This document shows positions 35,226-45,728 of a stretch of 64,000 nucleotides of DNA, in pieces. The stretch comes from Brachionus rotundiformis. Its lineage: Eukaryota; Rotifera; Eurotatoria; Ploima; Brachionidae. The position numbers and the translations under genes are program-made. Below the pieces are notes generated by a model, which worked only from the letters and a program-made list of their open reading frames with translations, had not been told where the DNA came from and ran no database searches. The stretch lies in NCBI GenBank assembly GCA_016802295.1, contig JAESIW010000210.1:434001-498000 (forward strand). The letters run 5' to 3'. Every line of letters begins with the position of its first letter. The first letter of the stretch is position 1.

Positions 35226-36299
35226 TTATTTATCTATATTTTTAATTAATTGTAGCAACAATGTACTAGCATTTGGTAAATTGTTTATAATATTTTTATT
35301 ATTAAGTGTATTATTTAACAATTTTTGTAAATAGTCTAGTAAAACATTTTCATTAAAATCATCTTGCAACACTAAATCGCAATTAAAGTTGCTTTGGGCG
35401 TAAGCCGCATTGTAATACTGATGATTATGTGCAGACTGTTTAAAAGGCACAAAAACCGCAAATTTATTAAGCGTGGCTATTTCAAATACTGTAGAGGCTC
35501 CACTGCGGGCAAGTACTAAATTACTGTTATTTATTAAATCTAAAGAATTATTAAAAAAATCGCTTACAGTGTAGTTAACCAAGCTTTGTTGCCACAAAGC
35601 ATTAACTTGTGGCCACTTGGCCTTTATACATTGATGATAAACCACAAACATACTTTGTTGCTTAGGGCTTAATTTTAAAAATGCTTTAGGTATACTGCTG
35701 GCAAATACGCTTGCCCCTAAAGACCCCCCAATTATAAAAACATTAATTTTATTATTATTACTGTAGTTAGCAGATAAATTATAAATATTATTACGCAACG
35801 GTAAGCCTGTGTTAATTACCTTTTTTTGATATTTTGCGTTAATATTTTTAGTATTATTAAAGCTAGTGGCTAATATACTGGCTAGTGGTAAAAATATTTT
35901 ATTGGTTTTACCTAATACCGAGTTTTGTTCGTGCATAATAATTTTAATACCTAACAATTTAGCACATAACATGGTAGGCACGCTAGAGTATCCGCCAAAG
36001 CTAACCAAAACATTAGGTTGGTACTGTAAAAATAAAAATAATGCTTGCCAAAAACCAATAAAATTTAAAAAAATTATTTTTAATATAGTGCTTAATTTTT
36101 TATTATTAAGCCCGCTAGATTGCACGGTGTGTAGTTTTATGCTAGTGTGCCAAAAGTTATTAAATTTTTTAGCACGGTTATCGGTTATAGCTATAACTTT
36201 ATAATTGTGTTGTAATAGTTGTTGGCTTAGGGCTATTGCCGGAAAAACGTGCCCTCCGGTGCCTCCGGTACTAAGAGCTATGGTTTTTATCATATACAA
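35226..36299 (-). CDS. murG: Lipid II synthase MurG
   Basis: Transfers GlcNAc from UDP-GlcNAc to lipid I at the inner leaflet of the membrane. GT-B fold, 357 residues: STGGTGGHVFPAIAL glycine-rich loop at the start, VSFGGYSSVP, HEQNSVLGKTNK, IGGSLGASVF at the start of the second half, and ARSGASTVFEIATLNK for UDP-GlcNAc. The first 29 bases overlap the end of ftsW. Confidence 0.96.
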   Translation of the reverse strand: MYMIKTIALSTGGTGGHVFPAIALSQQLLQHNYKVIAITDNRAKKFNNFWHTSIKLHTVQSSGLNNKKLSTILKIIFLNFIGFWQALFLFLQYQPNVLVSFGGYSSVPTMLCAKLLGIKIIMHEQNSVLGKTNKIFLPLASILATSFNNTKNINAKYQKKVINTGLPLRNNIYNLSANYSNNNKINVFIIGGSLGASVFASSIPKAFLKLSPKQQSMFVVYHQCIKAKWPQVNALWQQSLVNYTVSDFFNNSLDLINNSNLVLARSGASTVFEIATLNKFAVFVPFKQSAHNHQYYNAAYAQSNFNCDLVLQDDFNENVLLDYLQKLLNNTLNNKNIINNLPNASTLLLQLIKNIDK

Positions 36300-37392
36300 T
36301 ATTCTTTTTAGTTAAATTTATTAGCAAGCCAAACAAAAGCATACTTGCCATTAAAGATGATCCACCGTAAGATATTATTGGTAGGGTCATTCCTTTAGTA
36401 GGAATTAAGTTTAAATTAGAAGCCATATGTATAAAACTTTGAAAACCCAACAAACTAGCTAACCCAACTAAGCTAAACTTTTTAGTGGTATTGTTGGTTT
36501 TACTGGCAACATTAATACAAGTAATAACTACCGATACATAAATTAGTATTATAAACAAATTAAAAATTAAACCAAATTCTTCGGCCGCTACGGTAAAAAT
36601 AAAATCGGTGTGGCTATCTGGCAAATATTTTTTTACTTCGCCCATGCCGGCTCCTTTGCCAAAAATCTTGCCTTCTATTATAGATTGCGTTGCTTTAGAT
36701 ATTTGATAACTGGCTTGTTCGGAAAAAAAACTATTTACCCTGTACGCCACATGCGGAAACAAAAAATAAGTACCACTTAACAATAAAACGCCAAACAAAG
36801 CTAAGCCTGCTATTAACCACCAACTTACCTGCGTTATAAATAATATGGTGCCAAACATTAAGCTGGTTAGCACGGTCATTCCTAAATCTGGCTGTATTAA
36901 CAAACTACCGGTACATAAAGCAAAAATTATTGTAATAAGTATATATGCAGTAAGCTTATATTGCTGAAACTTACCCCAAATTATAGCCAAAAATGGCGTA
37001 AAAAAAACTTTTAAAAACTCCGAAGGCTGTAACGAAAACCCAAACAAATACAACCAACGCTTTGCCCCTTTAATTTCGGTACCTATGGCAAAAACAAGCC
37101 AAACCAACACAAGGCTACCTATAAAACCTATAATTATAAATTTTTGTAAATTACTAGCAGACAAATTAGCCACCACCAACAAAATTACAAAAGATACCGC
37201 CAAATAAAAAAAATGATGCTTAATAAAATAAAATGGTTCTTTGTTAATTCTAATTGCCACAAACATAGAGCTAGTTAACACCAAAACCGAACTAATAATT
37301 ACCAACAAAACAAGTGCCACAATTATATTGCGATTTAAAGACCACCTAAAAGATGAAACCATGCGTAAATATGCGTTGTAAAAACTAACCAT
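36271..37392 (-). CDS. ftsW: Septal peptidoglycan polymerase FtsW
   Basis: SEDS-family glycosyltransferase that polymerises lipid II at the septum together with FtsI. 373 residues, about ten membrane helices. The family blocks are QPSEFLKVFFTPFLA, IQPDLGMTVL, SHTDFIFTVAAEEFG (the catalytic acidic loop) and the ISYGGSSL turn. TAG stop inside murG. Confidence 0.95.
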   Translation of the reverse strand: MVSFYNAYLRMVSSFRWSLNRNIIVALVLLVIISSVLVLTSSMFVAIRINKEPFYFIKHHFFYLAVSFVILLVVANLSASNLQKFIIIGFIGSLVLVWLVFAIGTEIKGAKRWLYLFGFSLQPSEFLKVFFTPFLAIIWGKFQQYKLTAYILITIIFALCTGSLLIQPDLGMTVLTSLMFGTILFITQVSWWLIAGLALFGVLLLSGTYFLFPHVAYRVNSFFSEQASYQISKATQSIIEGKIFGKGAGMGEVKKYLPDSHTDFIFTVAAEEFGLIFNLFIILIYVSVVITCINVASKTNNTTKKFSLVGLASLLGFQSFIHMASNLNLIPTKGMTLPIISYGGSSLMASMLLFGLLINLTKKNIVYDKNHSS

Positions 37393-37443
37393 TTTTATAC
37401 TGTAAATTAATTAAGTTTATATATAACTTTACTATATAACTTA

Positions 37444-38799
37444 TTAAGATTTATTTAAGTGATTTACTAAATTGTTTACTGCTTGGGTAAATACTTGCCC
37501 TCTATGGTTATAGTTGTTAAACATATCAAACGAAGCACAAGCAGGCGAAAGCATTACCGTTGCATTACCTAATCCGTTGGCAATGCAATAATTATAAGCA
37601 ATACTAACCGCATTGTTTAAAGTGTTGGCTGTGCTAAAATTTATATTATTAGCTTGTAAAATGTTGGCAAACAAACTACTGCTTTTACCAATTAAAACTA
37701 TATGTTGCACTGTTTTGTTGTTTGCTGTGTTGTTGGTGGTTGTATTAAAATATGGCAATAAAATATCTAAGTTATTAACTTTATTAATTCCGCCTAAAAT
37801 TAACACTATATTGTTAAAGCTATTTAAAGCCACTTGGGTAGATTCTAAATTAGTGGCTTTGCTATCGTTTACAAAGGTAACATTGTTAAATGTTGCTACT
37901 ATTTGTTGCCTGTGTGGTAAACCTGTAAAGGTGGCTATAGCGTTTTGTATATGGCTAAATTGTATTTGTAAAAAATTACAAATATACCAACAAAACAACA
38001 TATTTTGCAAGTTATGGTCGCCTTTTAAATATTTTGTGGTAAATGATTTTTTATTTTGCTGTACATTAACAATAGTAATATTTTGTAAATTTATTTTACT
38101 TTTGTGTTCTTGCAACAAGCTATCTAATAAAGCTAAGCCGTTTTGTTGCATGTTGTTAAAAATGTTAAGTTTAGCATTAACATAATTAGCAAAACTGCCG
38201 TGGTAATCTAAATGGTCTGGCTGTATATTTAATATAGCACTTACATAAAAATTAGGTTTATTAATTAATTGTAGTTGGTACGAAGAAAGCTCTAACACTA
38301 TATACTTATAATTATTTAAATTTACACTTAAACAAGCAACGCCAATATTGCCTAGCAGTACACTACTAAGGTTATTGTGTTGCAAAACGTGTTGCACAAG
38401 GCTAGCGGTGGTAGATTTACCATTAGTGCCGGTTATTGCTATATATTTATGGTTAGGATAAAAATGCAACATAACCTGAACATCGCAAATAATTTGTAAA
38501 TTGCTGTTTGTTGCTTGGTTGTGGGCGTTAACAAGATTAACCAAACTGTGCTTAATAGGATAATGCAACGCAATACCGGGCGAAACCACAATAAAATCGG
38601 TTGTGTTTAAGTTCCACTGTGTGTAATTAACAATATTAAAGCCTTGTTGTAGATATTTAGTTACAGTTGTTGGGTTATCATCAAACGCTACTACACTATA
38701 GCCTTTATTTTTAAAAAAATTATAAGTGGCTATTCCGCTTATACCAAGCCCCAATATGGCTACACTTTTGTGTTTATATAAATTATTTATGTTTTGCAT
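37444..38799 (-). CDS. murD: UDP-N-acetylmuramoyl-L-alanine--D-glutamate ligase
   Basis: Adds D-glutamate to the growing stem peptide. 451 residues. AILGLGISGIATYNFF at the start, ATP loop GTNGKSTTASLV, ELSSYQLQ, LNIQPDHLDYH, PHRQQ, VNDSKATNLEST and the late LSPACASFDMF. Spacing to mraY two bases and to ftsW 51. Rich in asparagine compared with homologues, as expected from AT pressure. Confidence 0.96.
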   Translation of the reverse strand: MQNINNLYKHKSVAILGLGISGIATYNFFKNKGYSVVAFDDNPTTVTKYLQQGFNIVNYTQWNLNTTDFIVVSPGIALHYPIKHSLVNLVNAHNQATNSNLQIICDVQVMLHFYPNHKYIAITGTNGKSTTASLVQHVLQHNNLSSVLLGNIGVACLSVNLNNYKYIVLELSSYQLQLINKPNFYVSAILNIQPDHLDYHGSFANYVNAKLNIFNNMQQNGLALLDSLLQEHKSKINLQNITIVNVQQNKKSFTTKYLKGDHNLQNMLFCWYICNFLQIQFSHIQNAIATFTGLPHRQQIVATFNNVTFVNDSKATNLESTQVALNSFNNIVLILGGINKVNNLDILLPYFNTTTNNTANNKTVQHIVLIGKSSSLFANILQANNINFSTANTLNNAVSIAYNYCIANGLGNATVMLSPACASFDMFNNYNHRGQVFTQAVNNLVNHLNKS

Positions 38800-38801
38800 A
38801 G

Positions 38802-39875
38802 TTAGTTACCAAAAAATATTAATACTGCCAGCCCTAAAACCACAAATACCATTGTTAGTATATACATACGTGCCACAACTTTGCTTTCTGCTATACCTTT
38901 TTGTTCAAAATGATGATGCAACGGTGCCATTAAAAACAAACGCTTACCTTTGCTTAATTTAAAATAATACACTTGCAAAATTACAGATAAACTTTCTAGC
39001 ACAAAAATTAAACCAACTATAGCTAAAAATACTTCTTGCTTTAAAGCCACAGCTATTACGCCTATTGCACCGCCTAAAGTTAACGAGCCCACGTCTCCCA
39101 TAAAAATTTGTGCAGGAGCAGAATTAACCCACAAAAAACCCAAAACCGAACCCATTAAAGCAGATATTATTACCGCTACAGGTAATATATTAGCTATATA
39201 TTTAACCGAAAAATTAACTGTAATATTAGGTATTAAATTAAAATACACTAATACAATATAAATTAAAAAGGCTAACAAAACTAAAAATGCTTGTTGCGAT
39301 GCTAAACCGTCTAAACCATCGGTTAAATTAACGCTGTTTGCAGTACCTACCACAACAAAACAACCAAACAATAAGCTAATAACAAAGCCTACACTTATAA
39401 AACTAACCGAGCTAAATAAACTATTAATACTGGTGCTAACGTTATCTTGATATTGCATAAACGTATAAATTGCCAATGCAGAAAATAAAAATCCCACCGC
39501 TAGCCTTAGCTTACCAGATAACCCTTTAGAGTTATTGTAGGCTAATTTTAGGTAATCATCTATAAAGCCAATTATTGCAAAACCTACAATTACCAACAAA
39601 ATACTAACATTAAACCCATTAAAATACGGCAACCATATTATGGTAGAAAACAAAAAAGTAAATACAATTAGCAAACCACCTAACGCAGGAGTACCCTGCT
39701 TTTGCAAATGGCTTTTTGGGCCATCGGTTCTTATTGGTTGTAAAGATTTTTTTAAGCTTAAAATAAAACTAATAAAATTATTGGCTAGCAACAAACTTAA
39801 AGCAAAACTGGTTAAAAATGCTAAAAAAATGCTACTAAATAAATTAAGCGGATGTGTTAAAAAAAAATTAATCAT
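38802..39875 (-). CDS. mraY: Phospho-N-acetylmuramoyl-pentapeptide transferase
   Basis: Polytopic enzyme that makes lipid I from UDP-MurNAc-pentapeptide and undecaprenyl phosphate. 357 residues, about ten helices. QKQGTPALGGLLI, FIDDYLKL, VNLTDGLDGLA (the catalytic aspartate region), FMGDVGSL and the histidine-rich APLHHHFEQKG loop are all present. Starts inside the last codons of murF (8-base overlap). Confidence 0.97.
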   Translation of the reverse strand: MINFFLTHPLNLFSSIFLAFLTSFALSLLLANNFISFILSLKKSLQPIRTDGPKSHLQKQGTPALGGLLIVFTFLFSTIIWLPYFNGFNVSILLVIVGFAIIGFIDDYLKLAYNNSKGLSGKLRLAVGFLFSALAIYTFMQYQDNVSTSINSLFSSVSFISVGFVISLLFGCFVVVGTANSVNLTDGLDGLASQQAFLVLLAFLIYIVLVYFNLIPNITVNFSVKYIANILPVAVIISALMGSVLGFLWVNSAPAQIFMGDVGSLTLGGAIGVIAVALKQEVFLAIVGLIFVLESLSVILQVYYFKLSKGKRLFLMAPLHHHFEQKGIAESKVVARMYILTMVFVVLGLAVLIFFGN

Positions 39876-41277
39876 TATGTTCTCTTATATATTGGGCTAT
39901 TTTCCATGTTTTACTACCGTAAGACCCCTTAATAAACAAAGCCGTGTTGTTGTTTAAATTTTGTTGTATGGTGTTTAAAATGTTATTAAAATTATCGGCA
40001 ACGTTATTATAATATATGGTTTTTACCATATTGTTAATTTTAGGCAATAAATATTGCATATTGTTGCCTATTAAAATTACTAAACTTGGTTGGCTTTCTA
40101 GTACATCTGTTGCTAATTTTTCGTGCTCGGTTTTGGCTATGTGGCCTAGTTCTAGCATTTCGCCTAATATTAAAACTTTTGTTTGTTGTATGTTAGTTAA
40201 AGCACGCAACCCGGCTTGTACAGAAGCATAACTAGCGTTGTAGCTATCGTCTATTAATAGGCAGTTATTTTTTAATGTTATACAACTACCCCTACCTATA
40301 GGCACGCTGTAATTGCTTAAATTGCTAGCAACGGTTTGTAAATTAGCATTGGTTAAATACGCACAAGCTAAAGTAAATAAACTTAGCAATATGTTGTGTT
40401 TATAAATAGATTGTATGTTATATTCTACAATATTATTAAAAATACTAGCAACCACTTTAAAACCAAAGCTATTGTTGTAATTATAAAAACAACAACTAAC
40501 CACAAAACAGTTAGCATTATTATTACCAACCGAAACACTTACAACGTTTTTATTGTGTTGTGTGCTATATTGGTGTAGGTAGTTATAAAAAGCATCGTCG
40601 TAATTTAAAATAACACTACCATTGTTGCTTAAGCCGTTAATAATTTCTGCTTTGGCTTGTGCTATTTGGTTAATACTGCTAAAATTTTGCGAATGTGCAT
40701 TGCCTATAGCCGTAATAATAGCTATGTTAGGTTTGGCTAAATTGCTTAAAAAATCTATTTCGTTGGCTTGGCTCATACCCATTTCTATAACGGCATAGTT
40801 ATGTTTATTGGTTAAATGTAGCAAGCTAAAAGGCACGCCAATATGGTTGTTAAAATTACCACTGGTTTTAAACACGTTGTTACCACCTAATGCAACGCTT
40901 AGCATTTCTTTGGTAGATGTTTTACCAACAGAACCTGTAATACCAATTAAACAGTTGCTTTTGCTGTAATTACTACGCATATATGTGGCTAAGGTAAGCA
41001 TTGCTTGGTAGGTATTTTTTACTACAACTATATTGGTTAAACTTAGCAACAGATATTTATTATTATTTAAAAAGTCTTCTTCTACTAAAAAGCTACAAGC
41101 ACCATTTTGTTTGGCGTGTTGTAAGTAAATATGGCCGTTTACTTTACCGGTAGATAACGCAATAAACATACCATTGTGTGGCATGCTATTACTATTAAAA
41201 GTAAAATTAGCAACATTAATATTATTACCTATTAATTTGCCGTTGCATAAATTTGCTATGGTTTGTAAATTAAGCAT
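39868..41277 (-). CDS. murF: UDP-MurNAc-tripeptide--D-Ala-D-Ala ligase
   Basis: Adds D-Ala-D-Ala. 469 residues. N-terminal FIALSTGKVNGHIYLQHA, ATP loop GSVGKTSTKEM, NFNNHIGVP, EMGMSQANEI, AIGNAHSQNF and DDSYNASYAS. A short stretch around 250-265 (VVSCCFYNYNN) is more divergent. Overlaps both murE and mraY by eight bases. Confidence 0.95.
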   Translation of the reverse strand: MLNLQTIANLCNGKLIGNNINVANFTFNSNSMPHNGMFIALSTGKVNGHIYLQHAKQNGACSFLVEEDFLNNNKYLLLSLTNIVVVKNTYQAMLTLATYMRSNYSKSNCLIGITGSVGKTSTKEMLSVALGGNNVFKTSGNFNNHIGVPFSLLHLTNKHNYAVIEMGMSQANEIDFLSNLAKPNIAIITAIGNAHSQNFSSINQIAQAKAEIINGLSNNGSVILNYDDAFYNYLHQYSTQHNKNVVSVSVGNNNANCFVVSCCFYNYNNSFGFKVVASIFNNIVEYNIQSIYKHNILLSLFTLACAYLTNANLQTVASNLSNYSVPIGRGSCITLKNNCLLIDDSYNASYASVQAGLRALTNIQQTKVLILGEMLELGHIAKTEHEKLATDVLESQPSLVILIGNNMQYLLPKINNMVKTIYYNNVADNFNNILNTIQQNLNNNTALFIKGSYGSKTWKIAQYIREHND

Positions 41278-42781
41278 TGTGCGGTAATCCTAAATTGGTT
41301 AAAATTTGGCAAGCAACTTTAGTATCGTTAAAAGGTAGTATGGTTTTGCCTATAATTTGCGTATCTTCGTGTCCTTTGCCTGCAATAAGAATAATTTGGT
41401 TGGGTTTAATATTAGCAATAGCGTGTTCTATGGCTTTGTATCTATTAGTAATAATGGTACAATTTTGTTGGTTAACAACGCCTTGCATAATTTGTCTTGC
41501 TATTGCTTGCTCGTCTTCGTCTCTAGGATTATCGTTAGTTATAATAATTTGGTTAGATAACCTACTGGCTATCTCTCCCATTAGCTTACGCTTGCCTTGG
41601 TCTCGGTTACCGCCACAGCCAAAAATGGTTACTATGTTGCTATTGGGTATTTTATTTAGGGTGTTAAGCACGCTTTGTAGTGCGTTTGGCGTATGGGCGT
41701 AATCTATAAAAATACTGGCGGTTGCATTGTTAGGTAAATTTACTTTAATTAGGTTTAATCTGCCGTTTACGTTGCTTAAACTACTACTTAAATTACATAA
41801 ATTTGCAAAACTAAAGCTACAACCAACTAACATTAGCATAGCACACAATACGTTATATACCATAAAATCGCCAAGTATATTAATGGTAAAAGTGTGGCTA
41901 GTTTTATTGTTAATAAGTACCGTAACAGTTTGGCTGTGTGCATTGTTGGTTATATTAACAATTTTACAATAATTAGCGTTGTAGCCGTAATCTAGCAAAG
42001 TATTGGTATAGTTTTGTGCTAATATTTTGCCGTATTCGTCGTCTGTATTAATACATGCGTATTTAGATTTATACTGCGTAAATAAACTTTGTTTAGTGGC
42101 AAAATAATTTTGCATACAACTATGGTAATCTAAATGATCTTGCGTTAAGTTAGTAAAACCAACACTAACAAATGGTAACGAATATAACCTATGTTGGTGC
42201 AAAGCATGGCTAGATGCTTCTAACGAGCAATAATTTAAAACACCATTAGCGTTATTAAAAACGTTAATTAAGCTAGTGGGTTTTGGGGTAGTTATGGTTT
42301 GTGCCACTTTATTGCCGTTTATGTAAGCCCCTGTGGTGCCTATTAGTACATTGCTTTGTTGTAGCAGTTGCAAAAACTGTTGTATAAAAAAACTAACCGA
42401 AGTTTTACCGTTAGTGCCAGTTACTGCAACAATATTTTTGGGTAAGCTATGGTTATGGCAATAATATACACTACTGGCTAAAAATTTACGAACATCGTCT
42501 ACTTCTATAAACTTATGTTGTTGCAATGTGCTATTGGGTAAAGCCCCTTTTTGTACTGCACAAACTACATTTGGTTGGCTAAAAATTTGTGGTAAATGGT
42601 TTAACGCATTAAAGTTACTGCCTTGTATTGCTATAAATAGAGTATTTGGTTGTATATCTTGCAAATTATCCGTAACAATGTTAACAGTATTAGCGTTGCA
42701 GTTATTGTGCATTGTTGCAGTATTGGTAGATTGCAAGGCTAAATAGTTATTAACTATTTGTTGTATTGTTTTATTTAACAT
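41270..42781 (-). CDS. murE: UDP-MurNAc-tripeptide synthetase, meso-diaminopimelate type
   Basis: Adds the third stem residue. 503 residues. ATP loop GTNGKTSVSFF, then LEASSHALHQHRL, NLTQDHLDYH, DYAHTPNAL and FGCGGNRDQGKR. The specificity motif is DNPR (TNDNPRDEDEQ), which in this family goes with meso-diaminopimelate and not lysine. Spacing to ftsI five bases. Confidence 0.96.
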   Translation of the reverse strand: MLNKTIQQIVNNYLALQSTNTATMHNNCNANTVNIVTDNLQDIQPNTLFIAIQGSNFNALNHLPQIFSQPNVVCAVQKGALPNSTLQQHKFIEVDDVRKFLASSVYYCHNHSLPKNIVAVTGTNGKTSVSFFIQQFLQLLQQSNVLIGTTGAYINGNKVAQTITTPKPTSLINVFNNANGVLNYCSLEASSHALHQHRLYSLPFVSVGFTNLTQDHLDYHSCMQNYFATKQSLFTQYKSKYACINTDDEYGKILAQNYTNTLLDYGYNANYCKIVNITNNAHSQTVTVLINNKTSHTFTINILGDFMVYNVLCAMLMLVGCSFSFANLCNLSSSLSNVNGRLNLIKVNLPNNATASIFIDYAHTPNALQSVLNTLNKIPNSNIVTIFGCGGNRDQGKRKLMGEIASRLSNQIIITNDNPRDEDEQAIARQIMQGVVNQQNCTIITNRYKAIEHAIANIKPNQIILIAGKGHEDTQIIGKTILPFNDTKVACQILTNLGLPHNA

Positions 42782-42786
42782 GGTTT

Positions 42787-44421
42787 TTACTTACTGTTGC
42801 CAGATTTACTTTGATTATTTACATAATTTAATAACGAAAAATGATCTGCCCTACTAACACCGTCTAAATCTTTATAATCTTTAGGTATAGATTCTGCTAC
42901 GCCAATTTTTTCTATAACTTCTGCCATTACAGGGGCCGCTAAATAACCGCCAGTAATAACATAGTTATTGTAGGCGTTACGTTTGGGTTCGTCTATAGAA
43001 ATTACAATAGCATATTTAGGTTGATTATACGGAAAAAAAGCCGCAAACGAAGCCACGGTGTAGTCTCGGTTATATCTACCATTTACTAGTTTATCGCTAC
43101 TGCCGGTTTTACCTGCAACGCCGTAGCCCTGTAAATCAGACCTTCTGCCAGACCCAAACGCCACATTAAGCCTTAGCATTGCTTTGGTTTGTTTGGCTGC
43201 TTGTTGCGATATTACCCTAACAGATTTAAAATTATTGTTGTTGCGTTTTAGCAAGGTTAATGGTTTGTAAATACCGTTATCTACTATAGAAATAAAGGCG
43301 TTCATGTAGTGGGCTTGTGTAATAGCAAAGCCGTAACCGTAAGACATAATCATAGACGTTAAATCGTTCCATTTTACTGGTTGCAAGCTGTTTTCTTTTT
43401 CTGGAATTTCTAAAGAAGTTGGGGTAAAAAACTTAAAATGTTCTAAGTATGCTCTGTGGTTTGCTACGCCTAATTTACGCACTATTAAAGATGTAGCAAT
43501 GTTAGAAGAAAACAATATTACTTCTGGTAAAATTATTTCTCTGTTTATATGGGAAAAATCTGCAATAACAAACGGATTAGCCACTATAGGTTTAGAAACA
43601 TCAAAAGTATCGGTTAGGCGGGTAGTTTTAGAATCTAAGCCCATAGCCACGCTAAATACTTTTATTATAGACCCTAGCTCTAACACTGCTTGTGTGGTGT
43701 AATTAAAACCAGTTTCATCGTTTAAACCTTCTCTGGTGTTGGGGTTAAAATCTGGCAACGAAACACTGGCCAAAACTTCGCCTGTGCTGGGGTTAACAAT
43801 CATACCGTAGGCACGTTTTGCTTGATTTTTTTGTTTGGCGTTTTGCAGGGCTTCGTACAAAATAGTTTGTAGTTTAACATCTACCGATAACGCCACAGGG
43901 TTTTTATACAATTGGTTGTTTAAGGCTAGTTCCATACCTGCTATGCCGTTTAGTTCGGTATCTGTAAGCCCTACTATGTGGGCAAACATGTTGCCGTAGG
44001 GGTATAGCCGTTTTTGTTCTTTAGCAAAGTGTAAACCTATAACGCCGTAGTATTTTAATTTTTCTTCTTGCAATTTACTAATATTACGCTTAACCCATAC
44101 AAATTTAGCGGTAGAGTTTACTAAGCGTGTGGCTTCTTCGGTATTTAAACCTAAACTATCTACCATTGCGGTAATGGCTAAACTTTTATTTTTAATTTGG
44201 TAGGGGTGCAAATATACCGAAGATATGGGTACATTAAGTGCCAACGCTACTCCGTTGCGGTCTGTAATATCGTATCTAATACCGTTTTTACTGTAGTTGC
44301 CGTTGCTTTTACCCACAAAATAACCCTGCAACGAAACATACCCCAACTTAATAAATACCGCAGTAAATAAAAATATAAAAAAATAAGACAATAATTGTAA
44401 ACGATTAATATTTTTTAGCAT
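42787..44421 (-). CDS. ftsI: Penicillin-binding protein 3, septal transpeptidase FtsI
   Basis: Class B PBP that crosslinks septal peptidoglycan with FtsW. 544 residues: N-terminal membrane helix (about 9-28), non-catalytic module with YDITDRNGVALA, and the transpeptidase with Ser251-x-x-Lys254 (ELGSIIKVF), SxN at 305-307 (FSSNIA) and KTGS at 438-441. Normal domain order. One base after ftsL. Confidence 0.96.
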   Translation of the reverse strand: MLKNINRLQLLSYFFIFLFTAVFIKLGYVSLQGYFVGKSNGNYSKNGIRYDITDRNGVALALNVPISSVYLHPYQIKNKSLAITAMVDSLGLNTEEATRLVNSTAKFVWVKRNISKLQEEKLKYYGVIGLHFAKEQKRLYPYGNMFAHIVGLTDTELNGIAGMELALNNQLYKNPVALSVDVKLQTILYEALQNAKQKNQAKRAYGMIVNPSTGEVLASVSLPDFNPNTREGLNDETGFNYTTQAVLELGSIIKVFSVAMGLDSKTTRLTDTFDVSKPIVANPFVIADFSHINREIILPEVILFSSNIATSLIVRKLGVANHRAYLEHFKFFTPTSLEIPEKENSLQPVKWNDLTSMIMSYGYGFAITQAHYMNAFISIVDNGIYKPLTLLKRNNNNFKSVRVISQQAAKQTKAMLRLNVAFGSGRRSDLQGYGVAGKTGSSDKLVNGRYNRDYTVASFAAFFPYNQPKYAIVISIDEPKRNAYNNYVITGGYLAAPVMAEVIEKIGVAESIPKDYKDLDGVSRADHFSLLNYVNNQSKSGNSK

Positions 44422-44422
44422 A

Positions 44423-44674
44423 CTATTTGCTTGGTTTAATGATTATGGGCTCAAAATTTGGTAAAAACTTTTTGGTTAAAAACTGTAAGTACTGCTTATT
44501 GTTTAAGTAGCTCCATTCTGCTTTTAACGATTGTAACTGACCATACTGTTGCTTTATATTGGCGTTGGTTTTATTTATTTGTATTTTTAGGTAGTTTTCT
44601 TGTAATGAAAGCACAGCAGAAACCACTATTAAACCAACCATAGCAAACAGCACAAAGTAGATAATTTTTTTCAT
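44423..44674 (-). CDS. ftsL: Cell division protein FtsL
   Basis: 83 residues: one membrane helix (about 4-22, YFVLFAMVGLIVVSAVLS) then a heptad-like coiled coil (QENYLKIQINKTNANIKQQYGQLQSLKAEWSY, given as a region), ending with the LKAEWSYLNNKQYLQFL block typical of alphaproteobacterial FtsL. Links FtsQ to FtsI/FtsW in the periplasm. Lies between rsmH and ftsI as expected. TAG stop. Confidence 0.88.
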   Translation of the reverse strand: MKKIIYFVLFAMVGLIVVSAVLSLQENYLKIQINKTNANIKQQYGQLQSLKAEWSYLNNKQYLQFLTKKFLPNFEPIIIKPSK

Positions 44675-44720
44675 ATTTTATTTATTTATTTATAATAAGT
44701 AATGTTAAACTTAACCGTTT

Positions 44721-45692
44721 TTATATATTTTTTATGGCTACACGCAATTTAGCACTGCTAGAAGGCGGGTTAATTTGTAGTTCTTGCGTGGTGGCGGTTA
44801 GTGGTTTTTTATACAAACTACTAAACACGTTGCCTGTATTAGTAATATTATTACTATTTAGTTTATAAGAAGTAAATTTTTGGCTATTACTTATTAAATC
44901 TTGTGGATTTTTAATAAAATCTTTAACTATTTTATCTTCTAACGAATGAAAAGAAACCACTAACAACTTACCATTAGTTTGTAAAAAATCTAAACTTTTA
45001 AATAAAGCAGATTGTAGTTCTTTAAGTTCGTTATTTACGTATATTCTAATACCTTGCATAGCTTTAGTAGCTGGGTGAATATTTTTAGCATAAACTCCAC
45101 TATTAAGTATAATATCTACCAATTGCTTTGTGGTTTGTATTGGTTGTTTTTTGCGGTAATTAACAATATTTTTTGCTATAATTTTAGCTTTGCGTTCTTC
45201 TCCGTAATAATAAATTACATCTGCTATTAGGTTTTGTGTAGCTTGGTTAATAAAATTATAAGTAGATAAACTATTTAAGCCCATTTGCATAGATAAATCT
45301 GCGGTATCGTTAAACGAAAAACCCCTATTGTTTTTTAATTGCATAGTAGAAACACCTAAATCTAGCACTATAGCATTTACTTGGCTAATGTTTAAACTAT
45401 TTAATACCGAATTAAAATTGCCAAAAGTAGACAAAGCAAAAGTAAACCTATTACCGTATTGTTGCTTAATATTGTTTACAAAAGGCATTACGGTTTCGTC
45501 TCTATCTAACGCAATAACGTTGGCGTTGGTGTGTTGTAAAATATGTTTGGTGTATCCGCCTGCCCCAAAGGTGCCATCTAACACGGTGGCGTTATTGGGT
45601 AAGTTGTTTAAATTTTGTATAACCTGATTAATTAAAACTGGAAAATGAGGAGAAGATTGTTTTAAATTTTGTAAATTTATAGTATTAAACAT
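44721..45692 (-). CDS. rsmH: 16S rRNA (cytosine(1402)-N4)-methyltransferase
   Basis: Methylates C1402 of 16S rRNA with S-adenosylmethionine. 323 residues: HFPVLINQVIQNL, DGTFGAGGYTKHIL (SAM loop), ALDRDET, VLDLGVSTMQLKN.RGFSF, ATKAMQGIRIYVNNELKEL and VVSFHSLEDKIVK. It opens the division cluster; mraZ, the usual gene before it, is absent, and rnpB stands there instead, 36 bases upstream. Confidence 0.96.
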   Translation of the reverse strand: MFNTINLQNLKQSSPHFPVLINQVIQNLNNLPNNATVLDGTFGAGGYTKHILQHTNANVIALDRDETVMPFVNNIKQQYGNRFTFALSTFGNFNSVLNSLNISQVNAIVLDLGVSTMQLKNNRGFSFNDTADLSMQMGLNSLSTYNFINQATQNLIADVIYYYGEERKAKIIAKNIVNYRKKQPIQTTKQLVDIILNSGVYAKNIHPATKAMQGIRIYVNNELKELQSALFKSLDFLQTNGKLLVVSFHSLEDKIVKDFIKNPQDLISNSQKFTSYKLNSNNITNTGNVFSSLYKKPLTATTQELQINPPSSSAKLRVAIKNI

Positions 45693-45728
45693 TATTACAG
45701 CGTTTTAATTAGTTGCAGTTTATAGTGT

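Noticed and set aside
37613..38185. A 190-codon plus-strand frame across murD
   Set aside because: Antisense shadow of murD, cysteine- and leucine-rich with no sensible domain; same for the frames opposite coaD, gyrA, ftsZ, ligA and recN.
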